In this document: positions 16,447 to 24,878 of the stretch, one piece after another
Layout: the number at the start of each line of letters is the position of its first letter
Position numbering within the stretch: position 1 is the stretch's first letter
Source of the DNA: Massilia sp. YIM B02763
GTDB taxonomy: Bacteria; Pseudomonadota; Gammaproteobacteria; Burkholderiales; Burkholderiaceae_D
Assembly: GCF_030412015.1 (NCBI RefSeq)
Contig: NZ_JASNRD010000013.1
Location: 62,001 to 126,000, forward strand
Reading direction: 5' to 3'
Length of the DNA: 64,000 nt
Position numbers and translations under genes: made by a program
Notes under the pieces: generated by a model
What the model was told of the DNA's origin: nothing
Databases searched by the model: none
Seen by the model: only the letters and a program-made list of their open reading frames with translations

Positions 16447-17592
16447 CTAGTCCAGGTGCTGCTGCAGGAAGAAGCGCAGCATCTCGGCCGAGGCGTCCGG
16501 TCCGCCGGCATCCGTGTACGAGCCGGCCGGACTGCCGCCCGACCAGGCGTGGCCGGCACCGTGCAGCACCCAGTGTTCGGCCACGGCGCGGCCGTCCCCG
16601 TCCAGCGCCGTCGTCCGCGTATGGGTGCGGCCGGCGGCACCGGTACCGCCCTCCTCGATCGTGCGCAGCTGCTTGCCGTCGCCCGAGAACTGGGCCAGCA
16701 CGGCGGCGCCGTTGGACGGGTGCACGACGGCGTCGGCGTCGCCATGGAACACGATCACGGGCACGCGCCCGCGCGGAGCCTGGCAACCCTTGCGGCCACG
16801 GCTGCCCTTCATCGCGTTCAGGCCCGACATCAGGTCGTGCGCGCTGCCGGCCGCCAGGCCCGAATGCACCCCCACGGCCGCGAACAGGCCGGGGTGGGAC
16901 GCCGCCAGGATCGCGGCCATCGCGCCGCCCGCGGACAGGCCCGCCACATAGACCCGCCGCGCATCGCCGCCGTGCGTGCCCAGCACGTCGCGCACCATGC
17001 CCGCCAGGATGGCCGGCTCGCCGGCCTCGTGCGACTGGTGCTGCGCCTCGAACCAGTTCCAGCAATTAGAGCCGTTGGCGCTGCGCGCCTGTTCCGGGTA
17101 GAGCACGAGGCAGCCGTGGCGCTCGGCCAGCGCGTTCATCGCGGTGCCGGCGGCGAAGTCGGCGGCGTCCTGCTTGCATCCGTGCAGCATGACGACGAGG
17201 GGACGCGGCCCGGTGGCCGGCGCCGCCGGCACGTACAGGCGGTACTGGCGGCTGCCGGCGCCGTTGGCGAATTCGCCGTGCAGGAACTGGCACGGCGCTG
17301 CCGGATCGGCCTGCGGCGCGCGTGCACGGGCCTGGCCCGCCTGCGGCATCTTGAAGTGTTTCGCCCAGTCGGGTGCCGCGTTCAGGTCGACGAAGGGCTT
17401 TCCGACCGGCTGGCGCGCTTGCGGCTGCGGTTGCTGTGCCCGTGGCTGCGACGGAGCGGCAGCGGCGCCCGGCAGCAGTCCCGCGCTGCGCAGCGCGTCC
17501 TGGATGATGGCGGTGGCGGCAAGTGGATCCTTGCCCCGACTGTTGCGGACGGCCTGCAGCAGGTCGCCGACGAAGTTGTCGTTGAGTTTCAT
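16447..17592 (-). CDS. PHB-depolymerase family esterase (type 1 alpha/beta hydrolase)
   Basis: A 381-residue protein. The alpha/beta-hydrolase domain covers about 100-381: oxyanion segment LVVMLHGCKQDAADFA, WNWFEAQHQ, nucleophile elbow AGLSAGGAMAA (Ser220), acid loop VIVFHGDADAVVHPSN, and His in GAGHAWSGG. This is the LpqC/PHB-depolymerase fold. No signal peptide is seen. Instead residues 1-100 are a leader starting MKLNDNFVGDLLQAVRNSRG plus a Pro/Gln/Ala linker, a form common in intracellular or surface esterases of this group. The substrate may be polyhydroxyalkanoate or acyl esters. It sits 8 bp behind a CopG-type gene and is probably controlled by it. Confidence 0.85.
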   Translation of the reverse strand: MKLNDNFVGDLLQAVRNSRGKDPLAATAIIQDALRSAGLLPGAAAAPSQPRAQQPQPQARQPVGKPFVDLNAAPDWAKHFKMPQAGQARARAPQADPAAPCQFLHGEFANGAGSRQYRLYVPAAPATGPRPLVVMLHGCKQDAADFAAGTAMNALAERHGCLVLYPEQARSANGSNCWNWFEAQHQSHEAGEPAILAGMVRDVLGTHGGDARRVYVAGLSAGGAMAAILAASHPGLFAAVGVHSGLAAGSAHDLMSGLNAMKGSRGRKGCQAPRGRVPVIVFHGDADAVVHPSNGAAVLAQFSGDGKQLRTIEEGGTGAAGRTHTRTTALDGDGRAVAEHWVLHGAGHAWSGGSPAGSYTDAGGPDASAEMLRFFLQQHLD

Positions 17593-17600
17593 GGAATGTC

Positions 17601-18020
17601 CTAGGAAGTGTGGATGCGGTCCGCCAGCGCGGCCTTGACGGCGGCGGGGGCGAGGAAGGCGCCGAGCACGCGCAGCGAGGCGATCGCCCGGCGCGCCAGC
17701 TCGGGGCTGACGTCGTCGTCGATCGTCGCCAGGCCCAGCACGTGGATCTCGAGCTGCTCGCCGGCGGCGGCGACGCGTTCCAGCTCGTCCCTGGCATAGC
17801 GCTGCATGCCCATGACGAAGCGCTTGCGCACCACGGTCTGGCGGATGGCGTCCTGGTGCTGCTGCAGCTGGTTGCGGATGGCGGTGCGGACGAAGTCGGT
17901 GCGGTTCGTATAGAAGCCTTCCTCGACCAGCAGGTCCATCTGGGCCAGGTCGACCAGGCCCAGGTTGATCGTCACCTTGTCGGTGTCCGGCAGTTTCGCT
18001 TTGCTGTCGACGAGTTTCAT
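17601..18020 (-). CDS. CopG/ribbon-helix-helix transcriptional regulator
   Basis: A 139-residue protein. The N-terminal ribbon-helix-helix is at about 15-55 (DKVTINLGLVDLAQMDLLVEEGFYTNRTDFVRTAIRNQL): a beta strand followed by two helices with the NRTDFVR turn typical of CopG/NikR-like repressors. The C-terminal 80 residues (VLGLATIDDDVSPELARRAIASLRVLGAF) could bind a ligand or form an oligomerisation domain. It is the first gene of a two-gene operon with the PHB-depolymerase-like esterase. A symmetrical operator lies 32 bp upstream of its start. Confidence 0.88.
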   Translation of the reverse strand: MKLVDSKAKLPDTDKVTINLGLVDLAQMDLLVEEGFYTNRTDFVRTAIRNQLQQHQDAIRQTVVRKRFVMGMQRYARDELERVAAAGEQLEIHVLGLATIDDDVSPELARRAIASLRVLGAFLAPAAVKAALADRIHTS

Positions 18021-18040
18021 GGCATGGCCTTTTTCGATTT

Positions 18041-18071
18041 CATACTCCCTTTATACTCCAACCAGAGTATA
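18041..18071 (-). promoter_or_regulatory. Operator of the CopG/esterase operon
   Basis: TATACTC (18052-18058) and GAGTATA (18065-18071) form a perfect 7-bp inverted repeat with a 6-bp spacer. A third half-site CATACTC lies at 18041-18047 as a direct repeat, 11 bp from the equivalent base of the second. The minus-strand -10 candidates (TATACT, TATAAA) coincide with the site. Tandem short half-sites are what RHH dimers bind. Confidence 0.65.
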
Positions 18072-18088
18072 AAAGTCGTTTTTCATCC

Positions 18089-18117
18089 AAAAAAGGCCGT
18101 GCCGGGATACGGAACGG
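18089..18117 (-). terminator. Rho-independent terminator of the GH20/MFS operon
   Basis: Immediately after the MFS stop codon the minus strand has the stem CCGTTCCG/CGGCACGG (one mismatch) around a 5-base loop, followed by six T. Confidence 0.65.
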
Positions 18118-19407
18118 TCACTGCTCGGGCGCAGGCTCCATGCGCACGAAGCGCGCCAGCAACAGCACCGGGATGGCCGACAGCACCACCCACAAGAAGA
18201 AGTGGCGGTAGCCGAGCGCCTGCTGGATGTCGCCGCTGACCACCTTGGAGAGCACGAAGCCGAGTTGCATGAAACCGGAGCCGAGCGCGTAGTGCGCGGT
18301 CTGGTACGGCCCGCTGGCGATGACCTGCATGATGAACAGGATCATGCCGACGAAGCCGAAGCCGTAACCGAACATCTCGGCCGACAGGGCGGCGGTGACG
18401 AGGCCCAGCGACTCCGGCTGGGCCACGCTCAGGTACCAGAACACGAGGTTGGGCACGTTCATCGCCAGGATCAGGAACAGCATGGCGCGCCGCAGGCCGA
18501 GCCAGGACGTGAAGTAGCCGCCCAGCACGCTGCCGGCCAGGAAGGCCGCGGTGCCGGCCGTGCCGTAGATGGCGCCCACTTCCTGCGTCGACAGCCCCAG
18601 GCCGCCGAGCGCGCGGGCGTCGCGCAGGAACAGCGGGCCGATCGTCTGCACCTGCCCTTCCGCCAGCCGGAACAGCACGATGAACAGGATGCCCATCCAG
18701 ATGCCGCGCTTGGCGAAGAAGGCGCGGATCACGTCCAGCAGCAGCGCAGCCGTGGCGCGCACCGAGGCCGGGGCCGCGCCGCCGCGATGCGTGTCCGGCA
18801 GCGCCCAGGCGTGATACAGCCCCAGCCCCGCCAGCAGGGCGCCGAGCAGGCCGAACACGGTCGACCAGGCGGCCGGCGCGCCGACGCGCTGCTCGAGCAC
18901 GCCGGCGAGGATCACGAGGCCGCCCAACGACAGGAACTTGGCGCCGTTGAAGAAGGCGCCCTGCCAGCCCGCGTAGGCCGCCTGCTGGCGCGCCGTCAGG
19001 CTGGCGATGTACAGGCCGTCGGCGCCGATGTCGTGGGTGCTGGAGGCCAGCGACACGACGGCCAGCAGCACGAGCGCCAGCGCGAACCAGGCCGGCAGCT
19101 GCAGCGCCAGCGCGACGCAGGCCAGCGCGATACCGCCCGCCACCTGCAGCGCCACGACGATGCGCTTCTTGCTGCGCGCCAGTTCCAGGAAGGGACTCCA
19201 CAAGGCCTTGAACACCCAGGCCAGGCCCAGCACGCCGGTCCAGCGCGCGATCTGCTCGTTGGGCACGCCCATGCTCTTGAACATCAGGCCGGCCACCAGC
19301 GCGACGGCATAGAACGGCAAGCCCTGGGCCAGGTACAGCGTCGGCACCCAGGCCAGCGGATGGCGGGTCGCCTGCGGTTTCAACACGTCAGCGTGTGCCT
19401 TGTCCAT
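18118..19407 (-). CDS. MFS permease (AmpG-like) linked to a hexosaminidase
   Basis: A 429-residue integral membrane protein with about 12 hydrophobic segments. The start HPLAWVPTLYLAQGLPFYAVALVAGLMFKSMGV resembles AmpG and GlcNAc-type MFS carriers, and later segments such as GIWMGILFIVLFRLAEGQVQTIGPLFLRD fit. ATG 19407 lies inside the 3' end of the GH20 gene (20-bp overlap), so translation is coupled. The context suggests import of N-acetylglucosamine, chitobiose or muropeptide sugars across the inner membrane after hydrolysis by the GH20 enzyme. The exact substrate is inferred. A longer upstream frame has no membrane-protein character. Confidence 0.82.
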   Translation of the reverse strand: MDKAHADVLKPQATRHPLAWVPTLYLAQGLPFYAVALVAGLMFKSMGVPNEQIARWTGVLGLAWVFKALWSPFLELARSKKRIVVALQVAGGIALACVALALQLPAWFALALVLLAVVSLASSTHDIGADGLYIASLTARQQAAYAGWQGAFFNGAKFLSLGGLVILAGVLEQRVGAPAAWSTVFGLLGALLAGLGLYHAWALPDTHRGGAAPASVRATAALLLDVIRAFFAKRGIWMGILFIVLFRLAEGQVQTIGPLFLRDARALGGLGLSTQEVGAIYGTAGTAAFLAGSVLGGYFTSWLGLRRAMLFLILAMNVPNLVFWYLSVAQPESLGLVTAALSAEMFGYGFGFVGMILFIMQVIASGPYQTAHYALGSGFMQLGFVLSKVVSGDIQQALGYRHFFLWVVLSAIPVLLLARFVRMEPAPEQ

Positions 19408-21874
19408 GCGCGTCCAGTGAGGTCGGTTCGAGGGTGACGATGCGGCTCCCGCGGCCGCGCGTGTCGAAGGCGGCGACCTTGAAGACGCGGTCCCGGGGCA
19501 CGGGCGCGACCTCGCCCGCCGCGCCGACGCGCGGACTGGCCGCCGTCGGCGCGCTGCCGTCCAGAGTGTAATGCAGGGCCAGGCCCGGCAGGGCGACGTT
19601 CGCGCGGACGACATCGCCGGCGCGCACGGCGCCCGGCGGCGGCAGGCGGTAGTCCCAGGCCAGCGGCGGCCGGTCCAGGCGCGGCAGCTCGCGCTGGCCG
19701 AGGCGGTTGGCGAACGCGTTCCAGTCGGCCTGCATCGCGGCGCTGCGCGCGGCCGGATCCGCGATGGCGCTCCAGCCGGGCTCCGGCGCCCAGGCGCGTT
19801 CGGCCAGCGCGATCATGCGCGGCATGACCAGGTACTCGAGGCGCGCGGGCGAACAGGCATTCTCGGCCCACAGCTCGCCCTGCAGGCCGGCGATGTGCGC
19901 CCGGCCCGCGGCGCCCAGGCGTTCCAGCGCGGCCAGGCGTGCGGCCGGCACCGGGCGGCCCATCGGGTCGCGCGCGGCCTCGCCTGCGGCCATGTCCAGC
20001 GGGCAGAAGGCGAAGGCATCGCGGGTCTCGACGAAGCCGGCCCAGTAATAGCCCGGCTCCTGCGGATCCTTGGCGTAGGCCAGGTCGAAGTACAGGTTGG
20101 CGGCGTTGGCCAGCACGACCTCGTAGCCGGCATTGGCCAGGCGGTAGGCCACGTCTTCCTTGCCCGAGCCCCAGGCATTGTTCCAGGCGTAGACGTGAAA
20201 GTCCGGGCCGGCGAAGTCCGGATTCGGCACGGCCTGGCCGTCCGCGCCTTCTAGCAGCGCATTCTCTTCCCAGCCGGCGAAGGCCAGGCCGTGGCGCGCC
20301 AGGATCGCGCGGCAGCGGCCCACGAAGTCGGCATGCAGCTGGCCGACGCCGGTCCAGCCCCGCTCTTCCATCAGCGCGCGGCAACGCGGGGAGCCGAGCC
20401 AGGCCCCGGCCGGGACCTCGTCGCCGCCCGTGTGGATGGCGCGCAGGGGCACGCCGGCCTCGCGGTACAGCGCGGCGACGTGGGCCACGACGGTCTCGAT
20501 GAAGCGGTCGACCGAGGGCAGCGCGATGCAGATCACGTTGTCGTGCCACATCTGCACGGATTCGTAGACGGAGGCGTCGTCCGGATCGTCCAGCCGGTAT
20601 TCCCACGCGGCATCCGCGTCGCCGGCGGCCAGCAGGCGGTCGTGGCGGGCGCGCATGGCGACCACGGCGGCGCGCGCATGGCCCGGCATGTTGAATTCCG
20701 GGATCACCTCGATATGGCGCGCGTGGGCATGGCGCAGGATGGCGACGAAGTCGGCGGTCTCGTAGAAGCCGGTGCCGGGCGAGGCGTCCACGTCGGCGCC
20801 GGAGCCGAACGAAGGCGGCAGCGCGGCGCCATCGGACGCGACGCCGCGGCGCGAACCGATGTCGGTCAGTTCGGGCAAGGCGTCGATGCGCAGGCGCCAG
20901 CCCTCGTCGTCCGTCAGGTGCAGGTGCAGGCGATTGAGCTTGTACAGCGCCATGCAGTCGATCAGGCGCAGCACCGTCTCCTTCGCGGCGAAGTGGCGCG
21001 CCACGTCCAGCATCATGCCGCGGTAGCGGAACCGCGGCGCGTCGGCCACGTGGCCGAGCGGCACGCTGCCGTCCGCTTCGAGCAGCTGCCCCAGCGTCTG
21101 GATGCCGTTGAAGACGCCGTGGGCGGACGCGCCGCGTATCCGCACCGTGCCGGCGCCGATGTCGAGGCGGTAGGCTTCCGGATCGTCCATCCCGTCCGGA
21201 TCGACGTCCAGCACGATGCGCGCCGCGCTGCCAGAGCGCGGCAAGGGCGCAAGCAGCGCGCGCAGCAGGGCCGCCTCGCCGGCCAGTCCGCCCGCAGGCA
21301 GCGCGATCTCGCTGTCCGCCGCCAGCAGGCAGGTACCGCCTGCGAAACGCGCCGACACGGGTTGCGGCGTGATGCGCTCCACACGGGCACGCGGCAGTTG
21401 CTGCAGCTGCGCGTTCTCCCGCCAGCGCCAGGCCGCGTCGGCCGGCGGCCAGGCGTCGTCCGCGTGGCGCTGCAGCTGCTCCGGGCGCGCGAACGGCAGG
21501 ATCTCGGGGTCGCCCAGGTCGGTCACGCGCCCGTCCGCCTCGACGAGGTAGAAGCCGAGCGGCGCATCGGTGTCGCCGATGGCCCAGAAACGCGCCTGGT
21601 AATGCACGGCGTGTTCCTGGCCCGGCGCCCAGCCGGCGCCGGAGGAAGAACTCGCGGCCGTCAGGCGGAACAGGTCGCCGTTCAGGTGGGCGATGGCGTA
21701 GCCCGGGGAGACGCTGTCCGCCAGCGCGGGACGGGCCGTATTGAAGTACACGGCCCATCCCGGCGCGATGGTCCTGCCGGAGACGTTGGACAGGACCAGG
21801 CGCGCCGCGAACACCTGCTCGTCGACCAGGTTGGACAGGCACTCCCAGGCCAGGTCGATGGGACGGCTGCGCAC
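19388..21874 (-). CDS. Family GH20 beta-N-acetylhexosaminidase (chitobiase type)
   Basis: An 828-residue protein in the order CHB_HEX carbohydrate-binding domain (about 8-125, DLAWECLSNLVDEQVF), GH20b alpha/beta domain (about 165-265), catalytic GH20 barrel (about 280-690) and a C-terminal chitobiase-type domain (LHYTLDGSAPTAASPRVG). The catalytic Asp485-Glu486 lies in IHTGGDEVPAG; other GH20 marks are MMLDVARHF, HLHLTDDEGWR and EFNMPGHARA. It releases terminal GlcNAc or GalNAc. The start is a GTG at 21874, two bases after the TonB-receptor stop; no secretion signal follows it, which is unusual since chitobiases are usually exported. It sits between a TonB receptor and an MFS permease in one operon. 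Confidence 0.9.
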   Translation of the reverse strand: MRSRPIDLAWECLSNLVDEQVFAARLVLSNVSGRTIAPGWAVYFNTARPALADSVSPGYAIAHLNGDLFRLTAASSSSGAGWAPGQEHAVHYQARFWAIGDTDAPLGFYLVEADGRVTDLGDPEILPFARPEQLQRHADDAWPPADAAWRWRENAQLQQLPRARVERITPQPVSARFAGGTCLLAADSEIALPAGGLAGEAALLRALLAPLPRSGSAARIVLDVDPDGMDDPEAYRLDIGAGTVRIRGASAHGVFNGIQTLGQLLEADGSVPLGHVADAPRFRYRGMMLDVARHFAAKETVLRLIDCMALYKLNRLHLHLTDDEGWRLRIDALPELTDIGSRRGVASDGAALPPSFGSGADVDASPGTGFYETADFVAILRHAHARHIEVIPEFNMPGHARAAVVAMRARHDRLLAAGDADAAWEYRLDDPDDASVYESVQMWHDNVICIALPSVDRFIETVVAHVAALYREAGVPLRAIHTGGDEVPAGAWLGSPRCRALMEERGWTGVGQLHADFVGRCRAILARHGLAFAGWEENALLEGADGQAVPNPDFAGPDFHVYAWNNAWGSGKEDVAYRLANAGYEVVLANAANLYFDLAYAKDPQEPGYYWAGFVETRDAFAFCPLDMAAGEAARDPMGRPVPAARLAALERLGAAGRAHIAGLQGELWAENACSPARLEYLVMPRMIALAERAWAPEPGWSAIADPAARSAAMQADWNAFANRLGQRELPRLDRPPLAWDYRLPPPGAVRAGDVVRANVALPGLALHYTLDGSAPTAASPRVGAAGEVAPVPRDRVFKVAAFDTRGRGSRIVTLEPTSLDAHGQGTR

Positions 21875-21876
21875 GA

Positions 21877-24561
21877 TCAGAGCTTGCCGCGCAGGCCGAC
21901 GTAGAAGGTGCGGCCGTTCGAGTAGAAGGCGCGCGGACGGTCCTTGTTCTCGGCGTACATCTTGATCGTCTCGTTGGTCAGGTTCAGGCCGTCGAAGGTC
22001 AGCGTCAGGTGCTCGTTGATCTTGACGTTCACCGAGGCCGCCAGCGAGGGCATACCGTCCACGTGCTGGCTGGCGCCGCGGTCCACGCCGGCCTTGTACG
22101 AGGAACGGTAGTTGTACGCGAGGCGCGCCGAGAAGCGCTCGTTCTCGTAGTAGCCCGTCACGTTCCAGGTATTGCGCGAGGAGTTCAGCAGCTCGCCGCC
22201 GTCGTCCAGTTCGCCGTCTGCATACGTGTAGTTGGTCAGCATGCCGAAGTTGTTCCACAGCGGCTGCTGCCAGCTCAGTTCCACGCCCTTGTTCCTGGCG
22301 CTCGTGTTGTAGGGCGACGTGATCTGGTACTCGGTGAAGGTGCCGCGCTTGTTGTTGTAGTAGCTGCCGGTGCTGGTACCCTGCGCGACGATCGAGCTGA
22401 AGTCCATGTAGAACAGGCCGGCCGACAGCAGCGCTTTCGGCGCGTAGTACCACTCGGCCGTCACGTCGTAGTTCACCGAGCGGATCGGATCGAGGTTGAC
22501 GTTGCCGCCGCTGCCCGACAGGGCGTCGTCGTTCAGCGACACGGAGCCGCCCAGCGCGCTGTAGTCCGGCCGCGCCATCGTCTTGGCCACGCTGGCGCGC
22601 AGCACCAGGTCGGAGCGCGCGTCGTATTTCAGGTTGGCGCTCGGCAGGTAGTCGCGATAGGTGCGTTTATAGGTGGTCGGGGTGTACGGGCCGAAGGCCG
22701 ATCCGGTGATCGGATTGGCGCCGCCCGGCAGGTTCACGACCGTCGTCTGGCGCGTCTCGACGGCGCGCAGGCCCACGTTGCCGCTGAAGCGGTCGACGCT
22801 GAAGTCGGCCATGCCGTACAGGGCCGCCGTCTTCTCTCCGACCTGGAATTCGTCGAGCCAGTTGTGGCGCAGCGTGTAGTCGAGCAGGCGGTTGCCCGGC
22901 ACCGCGCCCCAGGCGCCCAGCGCCGCGCCGCTGTACTTGAAGTAGTCGTTGAAGACGAAGCCGCCGAGGTCGGAGCCGAAGTCGGACGGATAGTGCTCGC
23001 CGTTCCAGGCCGGTCCCGGATTCGTGAAGCCGAGCGGGCCCGGACGGGTCTCGAGCGGGTGCTCGGCGGTGCGCTTGTGGTCGGTCCAGCGCGCGCCGAA
23101 GCGGATCGCCTGCAGCCACTCGACGTCGCGCACGCGCCATTCGCCGTCCGCCTGCGCATACTTTTCCTGGTCGACCGATTGGGCCTCGCCGCCGCCCGCC
23201 CAGGCCGTCGAGCCGGGGCGGTTGGTGGTGCCGCCCGGGTAGCTGACGCTGGCCGGCGACAGGCCGTTCAAGCCGTAGACCATGCCGCCGTCGACGTTGT
23301 TCTGGTAATAGACGTCGTTGCGGTCGTAGCCCACGCCATGGGTCTTGCCGACCTTGCCCGTGAAACTGAGGTCGGCCGTCACGCGCCAGCGGCCGTTCAG
23401 GTCCACGTACCAGGATTCGCCGCCCGCATCCGGACGGTAGATGTTGTCGACCTCGCCCGAGTTGGCGGAGAAGCCGGCGCCGACCAGGGTGCCGTTGCGG
23501 ATCACGGGGTTCTGCGGGATCAGACCGGCGCTGTTGATGGAGTTCGCGGGTGCGGCCAGCCAGTTGGTGTTCTGGTGCGGCGCTTCCAGCTTGGAATAGA
23601 AGCCGTTCAGGTCGATGCCGACGTCGCGCGAGGGCTTCGCTTCGATGTCGAAGGCGCCGCCCTTGCGCTTCTTGGTCTGTTCGAACAGCGCGGCGCCGAT
23701 GAAGGTCGGCACGACGACGCCGGCCAGCGCCGGATTCGCCTGGGCCGCCGCGCTCGTCGCGCTGATCGGCGTGTAGCCCAGGATCTCCTGGCCGTCGCGG
23801 CGCACGGCCTGCTTTTCCGAGAAGCCCTGCAGCAGCACGCCGAAGGTGCTGGCCGGATTCTTCCAGCTCACCAGCGCGGACACCTGCGGTTCGGTCTTGC
23901 CGCGCAAGTCGTTGTAGTTGGCCTGCACCGAACCTTCGACGGTCAGCGCCTGCTTGAAGTCGAGCGGGCGGCGCGTGATCACGTTGATGGCGCCGGAAAC
24001 GCCGCCTTCGACCAGGTCGGCCGTCGCGCTCTTCTGCACGACGACGGAGCCGACCAGTTCCGACGGCAGCAGCGAGAAGCTGCTGGAGCGGCCGACGTTG
24101 CCGCCGACCTGGTTCAGCACGAACCAGTCGCCGGTGCTGATCGCGTGGCCGTTGAACAGGGTCTGCTGCAGGCTCGGGCTGGTGCCGCGCAGGCTGACGC
24201 GGTCGTTCTCGCCGAAGCCGCCCTCGCCGCCCGCCGACGACTGCGTGTTCACGCCGGGCAGGCGCTGGATCGCGTCGGCCACGTTCTTGTCCGGCATCTT
24301 GCCGATGTCCTCGGCCGTCACCACCTCGACCACCGCGTCGGCGCTGCGTTTCTGGCGCAGCGACTGCTCCAGCGCGGCGCGCACGCCCGTCACGATCACC
24401 GTCTGCGCGTCGCCCGGACGCTCCGGCTGGATGCCGGCGCCGCTGCTCGCCTGCTGGCTGTCCTGTGCCTGCGCCTGTGCCTGAAGTCCCAGCGCCAGCA
24501 TCGCCACCGCGCTCGCGATCGCCGTGCGCGCCACCGTTTTCCGTTTCAACGACTGATTCAT
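21877..24561 (-). CDS. TonB-dependent receptor of the carbohydrate (TIGR01782-like) type
   Basis: An 894-residue outer-membrane receptor. Signal peptide residues 1-33 (ending AQAQAQDS). The plug starts TVIVTGVRAALEQSLRQKRSADAVVEVV and continues AEDIGKMPDKNVADAIQRLPGVN, the hallmark of TonB receptors in carbohydrate-utilisation loci of Xanthomonas and Caulobacter relatives. The barrel ends in FYSNGRTFYVGLRGKL, with the terminal aromatic/hydrophobic pattern. ATG 24561 has GGGAGA upstream; a TTG at 24573 is in frame. It heads an operon with GH20 and MFS genes and probably imports chito- or glycan-derived oligosaccharides. Confidence 0.9.
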   Translation of the reverse strand: MNQSLKRKTVARTAIASAVAMLALGLQAQAQAQDSQQASSGAGIQPERPGDAQTVIVTGVRAALEQSLRQKRSADAVVEVVTAEDIGKMPDKNVADAIQRLPGVNTQSSAGGEGGFGENDRVSLRGTSPSLQQTLFNGHAISTGDWFVLNQVGGNVGRSSSFSLLPSELVGSVVVQKSATADLVEGGVSGAINVITRRPLDFKQALTVEGSVQANYNDLRGKTEPQVSALVSWKNPASTFGVLLQGFSEKQAVRRDGQEILGYTPISATSAAAQANPALAGVVVPTFIGAALFEQTKKRKGGAFDIEAKPSRDVGIDLNGFYSKLEAPHQNTNWLAAPANSINSAGLIPQNPVIRNGTLVGAGFSANSGEVDNIYRPDAGGESWYVDLNGRWRVTADLSFTGKVGKTHGVGYDRNDVYYQNNVDGGMVYGLNGLSPASVSYPGGTTNRPGSTAWAGGGEAQSVDQEKYAQADGEWRVRDVEWLQAIRFGARWTDHKRTAEHPLETRPGPLGFTNPGPAWNGEHYPSDFGSDLGGFVFNDYFKYSGAALGAWGAVPGNRLLDYTLRHNWLDEFQVGEKTAALYGMADFSVDRFSGNVGLRAVETRQTTVVNLPGGANPITGSAFGPYTPTTYKRTYRDYLPSANLKYDARSDLVLRASVAKTMARPDYSALGGSVSLNDDALSGSGGNVNLDPIRSVNYDVTAEWYYAPKALLSAGLFYMDFSSIVAQGTSTGSYYNNKRGTFTEYQITSPYNTSARNKGVELSWQQPLWNNFGMLTNYTYADGELDDGGELLNSSRNTWNVTGYYENERFSARLAYNYRSSYKAGVDRGASQHVDGMPSLAASVNVKINEHLTLTFDGLNLTNETIKMYAENKDRPRAFYSNGRTFYVGLRGKL

Positions 24562-24814
24562 GTTCTCTCCCAAACCGTGATGGCCGCCGCTCGGCGTGGC
24601 CAGGACAATGAAGTTTCCGGTGTCGAATTCGGCGAACGCTGCAGCCGCTCGTCTCGCCTCTTATGTTCGTCTGGGCGGATTGTGTCGTTGAATGAATGTC
24701 CATGTTTGTCAAATCTTGCTATCGCGAACGTCCGTGTCATCTTTTCGACACGTGCGTGTGCTAGGCGGTATGCATTGACCGGATAGCCATCTTTTACCCG
24801 CCTGGACTATTCGC
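24562..24814. other. Divergent intergenic region, nothing further identified
   Basis: About 250 bases between the TonB-receptor start and the promoter of the NAD(P)-binding gene. It contains no frame with coding character, and no clear regulator dyad was found by eye. The TonB-operon promoter must be here. Confidence 0.5.
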
Positions 24815-24857
24815 TTGACACGCCGGAACGATCGTTCCATTATGGACCGGTCGTTCC
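24815..24857 (+). promoter_or_regulatory. Promoter with two overlapping operator palindromes
   Basis: TTGACA (24815-24820) with a 17-bp spacer leads to CATTAT (24838-24843). The perfect 14-bp palindrome GGAACGATCGTTCC (24825-24838) fills the spacer. A second, imperfect copy GGACCGGTCGTTCC (24844-24857) lies just past the -10, 19 bp centre to centre. That geometry is expected for a repressor; a TetR-family regulator lies downstream. GAAGGAG precedes the ATG at 24879. Confidence 0.75.
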
Positions 24858-24878
24858 AAGATACCGAAGGAGTTCACC

